From positions 1 to 37,430 of the forward strand of contig JASBRV010000088.1 of the NCBI GenBank assembly GCA_030149295.1: 37,430 nt of DNA. Direction: 5' to 3'. Shown piece by piece: positions 1 through 6,565 of this stretch. The notes under the pieces are model-generated. The model was not told the DNA's origin, searched no databases, and saw only the letters and a program-made list of their open reading frames with translations. The position numbers and the translations under genes were made by a program. This DNA comes from Bacteriovoracales bacterium. Lineage in GTDB: Bacteria; Bdellovibrionota; Bacteriovoracia; Bacteriovoracales; Bacteriovoracaceae. Within the stretch, counting starts at the first letter, position 1. Every line of letters starts with the position of its first letter.

Positions 1-65
1 CGGTTTTCAAAGTTTGAGATTCTGTCCTTAATGATGCTTGAAATTTCTTCTGGATTAATGGACAT
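1..65 (-). CDS. atpA: ATP synthase F1 subunit alpha, N-terminal fragment (cut by window edge)
   Basis: Only the first 21 codons are in the window. They read MSINPEEISSIIKDRISNFE, which matches the conserved amino end of F1 alpha subunits (the ISxxIKxxIxxF pattern). The ATG at 65 is preceded by GAGG seven bases upstream. It follows atpH by 17 bases on the same strand, as expected in the order b'-b-delta-alpha. The alpha subunit forms the non-catalytic nucleotide sites of the F1 hexamer. The rest of the gene, and presumably gamma, beta and epsilon, lie to the left of the window. Confidence 0.88.
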   Translation of the reverse strand, partial: MSINPEEISSIIKDRISNFEN

Positions 66-82
66 CACATTACCTCGTTGTA

Positions 83-622
83 TTAGGAATTAAGAATTTC
101 CGATTTTAGTTTATTAAGTTGGTTATCAAGAGTGGCGTCTAACTGAAGATCTTCAACAGTCACACGAAACCCCGCTGTAACATTTTCATTTTTTGAGTAT
201 TTTAAAACAGGTTCTTTACCAAGTTTTTCTTTTAAAAAAGAATGAATCTTTTTCTCAAAGTTAGGATCGACCTGATCTTCTCTACCTTCAATAATGCCTC
301 TCATGAAGCCCTTTTTGTGGTCATCCAAAACAACCATTTCCTTAAAGATGAGAGGTAGAATTCCGATTCTTTTCTCTTCCATTAGAAAGCTAATGACATT
401 CTTTAAAAGACCACTCAAATTCATCTTTTCCAAAATGTCTTTCATTACGGCTTGCTTTTCTTCAATGTTAAATACATCCAAGAAAAGAACTGTTTCAAGG
501 TCGTTATTTTCGTTAATAACTTCCGTCAGTTTTGTAAGCTCATCCGTGATTGCAATATTCTGCTCTTCCCCGAGCTGATAAATTGATTGAGCGTAAGCTC
601 TTGCAACAATGGCTTCTTTCAT
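83..622 (-). CDS. atpH: ATP synthase F1 subunit delta (OSCP family)
   Basis: A 179-residue protein of the usual length for bacterial delta/OSCP, the peripheral-stalk cap that joins F1 alpha to the b/b' dimer. The N-terminus (KEAIVARAYAQSIYQLGEE) is the helical OSCP domain start. The C-terminal part around residues 145-175 contains the conserved GFRVTVEDLQLDATLDNQL stretch. The ATG has a good ribosome binding site (AGGAATTAAA before ATG). It sits 8 bases after atpF and 17 before atpA, so the genes form one operon. The protein acts at the cytoplasmic face of the inner membrane. Confidence 0.95.
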   Translation of the reverse strand: MKEAIVARAYAQSIYQLGEEQNIAITDELTKLTEVINENNDLETVLFLDVFNIEEKQAVMKDILEKMNLSGLLKNVISFLMEEKRIGILPLIFKEMVVLDDHKKGFMRGIIEGREDQVDPNFEKKIHSFLKEKLGKEPVLKYSKNENVTAGFRVTVEDLQLDATLDNQLNKLKSEILNS

Positions 623-630
623 TTTAATTC

Positions 631-1167
631 CTAAATTTGGGAAATAAGTTTACTGGTTGCTTTATTATTTAAATCTTTATTTGAAGAAATCTTATTTTTA
701 GCTTCTGAAATGACAGCATTTACTAAATCAGCTTTAAGCCCATTTTCTAGGGTTGATTTCTCATGCTTTATTTTACTTTCAGTATCTCTCTGTAAGCGGG
801 CGATATATTCTTGTGCTTCTTTTTCGGCATTAGAAATAAATTCTTGTGCTTCTTTTTTAGCGTTTTCTTTAATCTTATTTTTCTCTGACTCAAGATTTTC
901 CATTTTCTTCTTAAACATATCGAGTTTTATATTCGCTTCTTTGTCTTTCTTTTCAGCATATTCAAAAAGGTTTTTTACATCCTCAGCATTTTTATCAAAC
1001 ATCTCTTTGATGTTGTTTTTTTGCCAAACAATGATTCCACCAACAAGGAGTGAAAAGTTTATCGCCGGCCACATTAAATCAGCCACACTTCCATGGCCTG
1101 CACCATCTCCAGCTGCGATTGTCGTTGCTGTCACCAAAGTAAAAAGAATCGTTACTTGTTTTTTCAT
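631..1167 (-). CDS. atpF: ATP synthase Fo subunit b, with signal-peptide-like N-terminus
   Basis: Peripheral-stalk subunit b, about 178 residues. The mature membrane anchor (MWPAINFSLLVGGIIVW) is followed by a long charged coiled coil rich in K, E and A. Before the anchor is an extra segment of about 30 residues, MKK plus a hydrophobic run ending near TTIAAG, which looks like a cleavable signal peptide. A TTG two codons upstream (1173) could also be read as a start. I prefer the ATG at 1167 because AAGGA lies 10 bases before it and only 4 before the TTG. The gene lies between b' and delta and probably forms a heterodimer with b'. Confidence 0.93.
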   Translation of the reverse strand: MKKQVTILFTLVTATTIAAGDGAGHGSVADLMWPAINFSLLVGGIIVWQKNNIKEMFDKNAEDVKNLFEYAEKKDKEANIKLDMFKKKMENLESEKNKIKENAKKEAQEFISNAEKEAQEYIARLQRDTESKIKHEKSTLENGLKADLVNAVISEAKNKISSNKDLNNKATSKLISQI

Positions 1168-1185
1168 TATCAAGTTTTCCTTAAA

Positions 1186-1629
1186 TTAATTTACTAGCTT
1201 ATTTACAAGATTTTCAGATAGCTCTTGAGAGTTTTTTAATACAGAGTCTCTTTTGGCCTCCACTTCGGCCAACACTGCCTTCTTTTGTTCTTCATAGTTG
1301 GCGAGAACCTTTAACTCTTTTTCTTTTTGATCTTCTTGAATTTTTTTAAGATTAGAGTTTTTCATTTCACTCATATTTTGATGAGCTTCTTCGTTCGCTT
1401 TTTGAATTTCAGTATCAAATTTTTCGGATAGCTTTTCTGCTTCTTTAAATTTATCACCAGCTTCATCATCTAACTTTGTAGTCTTAGACTCCCTCGTTTG
1501 AAGGACAAAAAGAAGCTTGTTGAAAAAGACGGCTTTAAGAGCTGCAAAAAGAACAATAAAAATAGCAAATTGATAAAAGATTGATTGGTCGACACCTAAC
1601 TTTTGGAAAATTCCAATGATCATGTCCAT
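1186..1629 (-). CDS. atpF': ATP synthase Fo subunit b' (second b-type stalk subunit)
   Basis: A 147-residue protein with one N-terminal membrane helix (about residues 17-37, IFYQFAIFIVLFAALKAVFF) and then a long highly charged coiled coil. This is the typical architecture of b/b' peripheral stalk subunits. It is the first gene of this ATP synthase operon and is followed 18 bases later by atpF, so the stalk is probably a b/b' heterodimer as in deltaproteobacteria-like lineages and cyanobacteria. AGGAT lies nine bases before the ATG at 1629; the second in-frame ATG (1623) is spaced too far from it. A candidate promoter lies about 75 bases upstream. Confidence 0.9.
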   Translation of the reverse strand: MDMIIGIFQKLGVDQSIFYQFAIFIVLFAALKAVFFNKLLFVLQTRESKTTKLDDEAGDKFKEAEKLSEKFDTEIQKANEEAHQNMSEMKNSNLKKIQEDQKEKELKVLANYEEQKKAVLAEVEAKRDSVLKNSQELSENLVNKLVN

Positions 1630-1703
1630 AAAACTTTAATCCTCATGAGCACTCGATTAGGAGTGGTTTTTTTAGATAGATAAGCGCTATAAAATGAACC
1701 TTA

Positions 1704-1732
1704 TATGTATTCATCTGGAGTGGAATTGTCAA
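1704..1732 (-). promoter_or_regulatory. Candidate sigma-70 promoter for the atpF'-F-H-A operon
   Basis: Read on the minus strand, a perfect -35 box TTGACA (1732-1727) is followed after 17 bases by TACATA (1709-1704). The predicted transcript has a leader of about 70 bases before atpF'. That leader includes a short stem (CACTC/GAGTG) next to an A/T tract around 1650-1672, which might be a leader structure. The assignment rests on the -35 match and spacing only. Confidence 0.5.
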
Positions 1733-1760
1733 AGCGAATTATGGGCTAAATAGGCTTTAA

Positions 1761-2132
1761 TTATGGGTTAGATGGGTGAAGAGAAGGGGCCTGATTTTTT
1801 TCCCTTTCGCGCATTTTTGTAGTTCCGTGAAAAATAACGCCTTCCTCAACAATAAGACTTGGAGTTGTGATCGTTCCCTCGAACCTGGCAGGCTTAATAA
1901 TCTCAACCCGACTACTTGCCTTTACATTACCCTTAACAGTTCCACTTATAAGGATAACATTGGCGTTTATGTCAGCATTGACCACGGCACCCTCTGAAAC
2001 AATAACGGTGTCATTAGAAAAGACAGAGCCATTAACGATACCAGCGATTCTCGCTACACCGTTAAAACTTAAGTTGCCTTCAAATTTACAGCCTTCTTCA
2101 ATGATGGCGGATATTTCACCCTTGTGTCTCAC
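1761..2132 (-). CDS. Bactofilin (DUF583 family cytoskeletal protein)
   Basis: A 123-residue protein whose core (residues 8-112) shows the repeating short beta-strand pattern of bactofilins, for example ISAIIEEGCKFEGNLSF, GIVNGSVFSNDTVIVSEGAV and GTVKGNVKASSRVEI. Bactofilins polymerise without nucleotide into a beta-helical filament at the inner membrane and scaffold other proteins. The start is GTG at 2132, chosen because AAGGA lies nine bases upstream. It follows parB by 84 bases on the same strand. In Myxococcus, bactofilins cooperate with ParABS in chromosome segregation, so a role in anchoring the origin here is a reasonable inference. The C-terminal tail (about 15 residues) is polar and disordered. 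Confidence 0.9.
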   Translation of the reverse strand: MRHKGEISAIIEEGCKFEGNLSFNGVARIAGIVNGSVFSNDTVIVSEGAVVNADINANVILISGTVKGNVKASSRVEIIKPARFEGTITTPSLIVEEGVIFHGTTKMREREKNQAPSLHPSNP

Positions 2133-2151
2133 TGCACAAATCCTTGGTACT

Positions 2152-2175
2152 TGGGTGGTTCTATAGGACCACCCA
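2152..2175. repeat. Inverted repeat with CTATAGGACC core between parB and the bactofilin gene
   Basis: A 24-bp inverted repeat with 12-base arms and a single G.T mismatch. The arms end in TGGGTGGT and ACCACCCA, and the centre is CTATAG. In RNA either strand could fold it into a stem with a small loop. It lies just upstream of the bactofilin ribosome binding site. It shares the core of the palindrome at 2201-2216 and of the mnmE repeats at 6834-6995. Confidence 0.85.
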
Positions 2176-2200
2176 GAAATCTAATAAACCGTTACAGTTT

Positions 2201-2216
2201 TGGTCCTATAGGACCA
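2201..2216. repeat. Perfect 16-bp palindrome TGGTCCTATAGGACCA directly after the parB stop
   Basis: The palindrome is exact over 16 bases and ends one base before the parB stop codon (TAA at 2219-2217 on the minus strand). It lacks a U-tract, so it is not a normal intrinsic terminator. The 14-bp core GGTCCTATAGGACC is identical to two of the six repeat cores inside mnmE, 4.6 kb away. Confidence 0.9.
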
Positions 2217-3131
2217 TTACCTCTTTAACAAATATTCATATATGTCGTTAAATTCGGCTTCGTTGGTAAATTTTATCACAAATTCACCTTTTCCGGCTTT
2301 TTTTGACTTTATATTAAAGTGATAGCCTGTGCGCTGTTCTAACTTCTGTTTAAATTGATCCAGCTTGTCATTAAAAAGGTTATCCTGTGTCTTATTTTTT
2401 TCCGAAACAGTAGTCTTCTTTTTGAGTAACTTTTCTAATTCTCTAATAGACAACTGATCAGCTACAGCCTGGTTTGCAACTCTAATGCATTTTTCGCGAT
2501 CTTTTTCTGCTGCTAAAACCTTGGCATGACCAAAGCTCATTAATTCCTTTTGAAGGAGTTCGATAACATCTCTAGGAAGCTTTAGTATGCGAAGAAAATT
2601 AGCAATCGTTGATCTTTCTTTTCCTAGCCTTTTCGCTACCTCTTCCTGAGTTAAATCAAACTCATTCATGAGCTGATAGTAAGCAAGTGCTTCCTCAACA
2701 CAATTAAGGTCACTACGCTGAACATTTTCAATGATAGAGACAACCATTTTCTCTCTATCTGTAAGTTTTTTTACAACAGCGGGAACCCTATCAAGACCTG
2801 CAAGCTTTGCTGCCCTTAATCGTCTTTCACCTGCAATAAGCTCAAAACCTTTTTCTGCTTTAATTACAACCAAAGGCTGAATGATACCATTTTCTTTAAT
2901 GGACTCACTTAACTCTGTTAATTCTTTTTCTTTGAAAATTTTTCGTGGCTGATTAGGATTAGGATAAATTTCACTAATCGCTATCTGCATTGGTCCATGC
3001 TCACTAAGATCCGGCTTTTGTTCTGTTTTAGTTTTTTGACCTTCTTCCTTAAGTGAAGCCTTTAAAATTTCATTTGGCGTTTCTTGAATGAGAGACGCAA
3101 TTCCTTTACCTAGTGCTACTTTTTTTGCCAT
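2217..3131 (-). CDS. parB: Chromosome partitioning protein ParB (CTP-dependent parS clamp)
   Basis: A 304-residue ParB/Spo0J protein. The CTP-binding motifs are visible: the GERRLRAAK box near residues 100-108 and ENVQRSDLN near 138. They are followed by the helix-turn-helix (LTQEEVAKRLGKERSTIANF, about 157-176) that reads parS. The C-terminal dimerisation domain ends in EFNDIYEYLLKR. The ATG at 3131 has AGAGGA nine bases upstream. ParB loads on parS, slides as a clamp and stimulates the ParA ATPase; two parS sites are present at 4064 and 6497. It is co-transcribed with parA (13-base gap) and probably the bactofilin. Confidence 0.97.
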   Translation of the reverse strand: MAKKVALGKGIASLIQETPNEILKASLKEEGQKTKTEQKPDLSEHGPMQIAISEIYPNPNQPRKIFKEKELTELSESIKENGIIQPLVVIKAEKGFELIAGERRLRAAKLAGLDRVPAVVKKLTDREKMVVSIIENVQRSDLNCVEEALAYYQLMNEFDLTQEEVAKRLGKERSTIANFLRILKLPRDVIELLQKELMSFGHAKVLAAEKDREKCIRVANQAVADQLSIRELEKLLKKKTTVSEKNKTQDNLFNDKLDQFKQKLEQRTGYHFNIKSKKAGKGEFVIKFTNEAEFNDIYEYLLKR

Positions 3132-3144
3132 TTCTCTAATCCTC

Positions 3145-3990
3145 TTATTGTAATTGGTCTCTATGCTCTTCAGGTATTTCCGGAACAGTGAAGTTTAACT
3201 CTGGTTGATTAGCAGGCTTTTCTGTTCTCTCTCTTAAAATGATTTCTTTTGCCAAATTGAGATATGCCTGACTTCCCTTGGATTCAATATCATAAAGGAT
3301 AATTGGTTTACCAAAAGAAGGGCTCTCAGAGATTTTTACATTTCGAGGAATAATCGTTTCAAAAACTTTATCACCGAAATGCTCCTGGACTTCACTTGAA
3401 ACCTGTTTGTGTAAAGAGGTTCTTGAATCAAACATTGTAAGCAAAATCCCCTCTAAATTTAATGAAGGATTAAGAGAGGAGCGAACAAGTCTTATTGTGT
3501 TTAAAAGTTGTGCGAGCCCTTCCATTGCATAATATTCTGTTTGCAAAGGAATTATGACACTACTACTACAAGTTAGAGCATTTACAGCTAAAACGTTTAG
3601 ACTTGGTAAACAATCAATAAGAATATAATCATAATCATTCATGACTGGCTCAAGGGCCTTCTTAAGTTTATGTTCGCGTGCAAATTCACTTACGAGTTCA
3701 ATTTCTGCGCCAATAAGATTTTGATCTGCGGGACAAACATCAAAAGACGGCAATTCTGTTTTGAAAATACAGTCTTTAATGGACTTTCTTCCAATCACAG
3801 CGTGATAGATATTATTGTCTTCAAAATCGCTTTTATCTAAACCCACGCCTACGCTTGCATTTCCCTGGGGGTCCAGGTCAATTAGTAGAGTTCTTTTCTC
3901 AGCTACTGCTAGACACGCCGCAAGATTAATTGCCGTAGTTGTTTTGCCTACACCGCCCTTTTGGTTGGCGATTGCAATGATTTTAGCCAT
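3145..3990 (-). CDS. parA: Chromosome partitioning ATPase ParA (Soj type)
   Basis: A 281-residue ParA/MinD-superfamily ATPase. The deviant Walker A box KGGVGKTT is at residues 10-17, preceded by the typical MAKIIAIANQ start, and DLDPQGNAS (Walker A') is near 39. The second switch region DYILIDCLPSL lies near residues 120-130. It binds DNA non-specifically as an ATP dimer and moves ParB-parS complexes. A GGAGC ribosome binding site precedes the ATG. It is preceded by rsmG (37-base gap) and followed by parB, the classical rsmG-parA-parB order near bacterial origins. A C-terminal extension of about 20 residues (PANQPELNFTVPEIPEEHRD) is polar and probably disordered. Confidence 0.97.
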   Translation of the reverse strand: MAKIIAIANQKGGVGKTTTAINLAACLAVAEKRTLLIDLDPQGNASVGVGLDKSDFEDNNIYHAVIGRKSIKDCIFKTELPSFDVCPADQNLIGAEIELVSEFAREHKLKKALEPVMNDYDYILIDCLPSLNVLAVNALTCSSSVIIPLQTEYYAMEGLAQLLNTIRLVRSSLNPSLNLEGILLTMFDSRTSLHKQVSSEVQEHFGDKVFETIIPRNVKISESPSFGKPIILYDIESKGSQAYLNLAKEIILRERTEKPANQPELNFTVPEIPEEHRDQLQ

Positions 3991-4027
3991 TTATATGCTC
4001 CATATTGTTGTTATGCTGATAAAATTT

Positions 4028-4657
4028 TTAAAGAAGTTGTGATAAATTGACAAGCGGTTTCTTTGTTCCACGTGGAACAATATCACTCCTATAAGCAACA
4101 AAAGTCCTTCCTTGTGCCCCAGACAGGCCGTAGGGCTGATCTATGAATTTTCTAAAATTTGCTATCTTCTCTGAGGTCTCTTCTAGTTCATGCACACTAG
4201 GACCCTTGTAAAAGTAAACCGTTGCAGGTTCTGCCAGGTTTATTTTTTTGAGAAATTCTTTTATTTTTCCCACTGCCTTGAAGCTTATGCTGCAAGGCCT
4301 GTCGATACGTACTGTTTCAATTCTATAGTGAAAAGTCTTAACATTCTTTAGTCCCAGTTTTTGGGCTATTTCATTTACAGCATCAGATTTTTTTCTCCTT
4401 GCCTCGAAACCCACAAATTGAGTGCTAGGAAATTTGTAAGCCAAAGGAAGCAAGGGAAATCCTCCACCAAAACCAATATCTAGATGGAGACCTTTTTCAA
4501 TATCGTTTTGAAAATCTTTAAATAAATCCAGTGGCAAAATAGAGTCAATTATTTGCTTTTGATAAAACTCTTCAGGCTCATTGATCCGAGTTAGGTTTAA
4601 ACTCGCATATTCTCCATTGAGAAGACTTAGGTATTTATCGGAAAATTTTCTCATCAT
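4028..4657 (-). CDS. rsmG: 16S rRNA (guanine527-N7)-methyltransferase RsmG
   Basis: A 209-residue class I SAM-dependent methyltransferase, the usual RsmG size. The SAM-binding loop DIGFGGGFPLLPLA is at residues 60-73, with GFEARRKKSDAVNEIAQKLGL as the following ribose-binding strand. It methylates G527 of 16S rRNA; loss of it in other bacteria gives low-level streptomycin resistance. The start ATG overlaps the mnmG stop by four bases (ATGA), and a second ATG follows immediately. The 3' end of the reading frame contains a perfect parS site, encoding the VPRGT part of the C-terminus. Confidence 0.95.
   Translation of the reverse strand: MMRKFSDKYLSLLNGEYASLNLTRINEPEEFYQKQIIDSILPLDLFKDFQNDIEKGLHLDIGFGGGFPLLPLAYKFPSTQFVGFEARRKKSDAVNEIAQKLGLKNVKTFHYRIETVRIDRPCSISFKAVGKIKEFLKKINLAEPATVYFYKGPSVHELEETSEKIANFRKFIDQPYGLSGAQGRTFVAYRSDIVPRGTKKPLVNLSQLL
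4064..4079. promoter_or_regulatory. parS centromere-like site (perfect 16-bp palindrome)
   Basis: The sequence TGTTCCACGTGGAACA is a perfect palindrome and matches the known ParB recognition element (consensus TGTTNCACGTGNAACA, as in Pseudomonas). It lies inside the 3' end of rsmG, 74 bases upstream of parA, so autoregulation of parAB by ParB spreading is possible. Confidence 0.93.
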
Positions 4658-6504
4658 AGCGTGGAAGCCACAAAGGCCAGGGTGGCGGGCCTAATTCCCT
4701 CAATCCTTTTCAGCTGACCAAAGGTTTCAGGCTTAATCTTTGTTATTCTTTGTTTACATTCAAAACTTAGGTTTGAATTCTCAAGAAGAGCTTTCCAATC
4801 GAGCTCTTTGTTTTCAAGTCTATTTAAGGATTGGTTTTCAAACTTTTCTCTAATGATATATCCACGGTATTTTATCGATATGGCAACGGTTCGAACAACT
4901 CGCTCATCAACACTTATACCAGATTCAGAGAGAAACTTTTTGAGCGTATCAACTGGGTTCAGCTGACTTCTCTTTAAAACCTCAGACAAGTTGGTCTTTT
5001 CATTTAAGCTTCCCGCCCCAACCTCTCGAAACAATTTCTTATTAGCCAAATTAGGAAGAAAGTGGGTTTCATCACAAATTTTTTCTATAAAGGCCACCTG
5101 CTGAATAAACTTCTGATTGGATCGATCAACAGGCAAATCTAGGCCCAAGGTTTCCCTGTAAGGCGCAAGGCGCTCAATTGAATTATCTTCTCTAATATAG
5201 AGCCTATTTTCAGAGCGTGCCGTGAAAAGCCTATAAGGCTCATCCCTTTCATTGCTGACGAGGTCCTCTACCATTACACCAATATAAGACACATCCCTGG
5301 AAAGGATAAAGGGTGCCCGTTCAAGGGCCTTTAAAGCTGCATTGAGGCCGGCTACCAAGCCCTGGCCAGCAGCCTCCTCGTAACCACTAGTCCCACAAAC
5401 CTGCCCAGCAAAAAACAAACCGGGAAAAGAATGATGCTCCAATGTTCTACCCAACTGTAGGGTATCAACAACATCGTACTCTACAGCATAGCCATATACA
5501 TCAATTTCAGCGTCCTCAAGCCCATCTATCGTTCTAAGAAATTCTTTTTGTATATCCCTGGGCAAGGAAGTTGATATCCCATTAGGATAAAAGCTGTCGA
5601 TATCCAGTCCTTCTGGCTCAACAAAAACGTGATGAACGTTTCTGTCCTCGTAACGGAAGGCCTTATCTTCGATACTGGGGCAATAACGAGGACCTACACC
5701 TTGAATTTGACCATTAAAAATGGGGCTACTTTCTTTATTATCTCTTATTATCCCTAGAGTTTTTTCATTAGTTCGGGTTAGATAACAATCCACTTGATCC
5801 AAATTTCTTGCATGGCAATCGTGGGCATAGTGAAAGTTTAGCGCCTCAGGATCAGATGGTTGTGCCTCCATAGCGGAAAAGTTAATAGAGTGTCGCTTAA
5901 TCCTTGGAGGCGTGCCTGTCTTAAAGCGTTTTTTCAGGGTCGATACCTCTTCAAAAAGGTCTCCAAGTCCAGGTGAGTTTTCTTTTTCAACCCTGCCACC
6001 AGACTTAACTTCAGGACCCGTGTGGAGTCTACCATTGAGAAAAGTACCTGTAGTAACAACAAGATTTTTCCCGATGAGAACTTCCTTGCCACCCTTGCAT
6101 TCATAACCATTGGCTACTTTTGAAACCCTGTTGACTCTATCCCTTACAACTCTAATAGAGGATTGCCCTATAATCTTTTCTGCAAAATATGAATACTTTT
6201 CTTTATCAATCTGAACCCTTGTGCTTTGAACAGCAAAGCCTTTGGATTCGTTGAGAATTCGATACTGAATCCCAGCCAAGTCAGCAAGCTTACCCATGAT
6301 GCCACCAAGGGCATCAATTTCTCTTACAACTTGACCTTTGCCCACCCCACCAACTGCAGGGTTGCAGGGCGCGCTAGCCAAGCCAACCCCAGGCATTGTG
6401 ACAATTGCGACCCTTAAGTTGAATTGATGAGCGGCCCATGCTGCTTCAACTCCAGCATGTCCCCCACCAAGAATAATGACATCAAAAATATTAGAATGTT
6501 CCAC
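4654..6504 (-). CDS. mnmG: tRNA uridine-34 5-carboxymethylaminomethyl synthesis enzyme MnmG (GidA)
   Basis: A 616-residue FAD protein of normal length. The FAD-binding GGGHAGVEAA motif is at residues 13-22. Family signatures RYCPSIEDK and GTSGYEEAAGQGLVAGLNAA are present, as is the C-terminal helical tRNA-binding domain ending in IRPATLAF. With MnmE it installs the (carboxymethyl)aminomethyl group on wobble U34. The start is GTG at 6504, which lies inside a parS palindrome. An in-frame TAA four codons upstream excludes an earlier start, and AGGAG is 13 bases upstream, a slightly long spacing. It overlaps rsmG by four bases. Confidence 0.96.
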   Translation of the reverse strand: MEHSNIFDVIILGGGHAGVEAAWAAHQFNLRVAIVTMPGVGLASAPCNPAVGGVGKGQVVREIDALGGIMGKLADLAGIQYRILNESKGFAVQSTRVQIDKEKYSYFAEKIIGQSSIRVVRDRVNRVSKVANGYECKGGKEVLIGKNLVVTTGTFLNGRLHTGPEVKSGGRVEKENSPGLGDLFEEVSTLKKRFKTGTPPRIKRHSINFSAMEAQPSDPEALNFHYAHDCHARNLDQVDCYLTRTNEKTLGIIRDNKESSPIFNGQIQGVGPRYCPSIEDKAFRYEDRNVHHVFVEPEGLDIDSFYPNGISTSLPRDIQKEFLRTIDGLEDAEIDVYGYAVEYDVVDTLQLGRTLEHHSFPGLFFAGQVCGTSGYEEAAGQGLVAGLNAALKALERAPFILSRDVSYIGVMVEDLVSNERDEPYRLFTARSENRLYIREDNSIERLAPYRETLGLDLPVDRSNQKFIQQVAFIEKICDETHFLPNLANKKLFREVGAGSLNEKTNLSEVLKRSQLNPVDTLKKFLSESGISVDERVVRTVAISIKYRGYIIREKFENQSLNRLENKELDWKALLENSNLSFECKQRITKIKPETFGQLKRIEGIRPATLAFVASTL

Positions 6505-6512
6505 GTGGAACT
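6497..6512. promoter_or_regulatory. Second parS site, overlapping the mnmG start codon
   Basis: TGTTCCACGTGGAACT differs from the perfect site at 4064 only at the last base. It spans the mnmG translation start (the GTG is the CACGTG centre read on the minus strand). Two parS sites within 2.5 kb, flanking rsmG-mnmG next to parAB, support this as the centromere region. Confidence 0.88.
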
Positions 6513-6565
6513 TTTAACTCCTAACTTACCCTCGTGTCCAGAAAAGACATAAGGGGTTGTAAATA

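Noticed and set aside
710..1189. 159-codon open frame on the plus strand opposite atpF
   Set aside because: It is the antisense of the coiled-coil codons (Ser/Phe-rich), with no family resemblance; atpF is certain on the other strand.
1645..1672. Terminator on the plus strand (CACTC/GAGTG stem and T-run)
   Set aside because: The stem is only five base pairs and no rightward gene precedes it; it is more likely part of the atp leader read on the minus strand.
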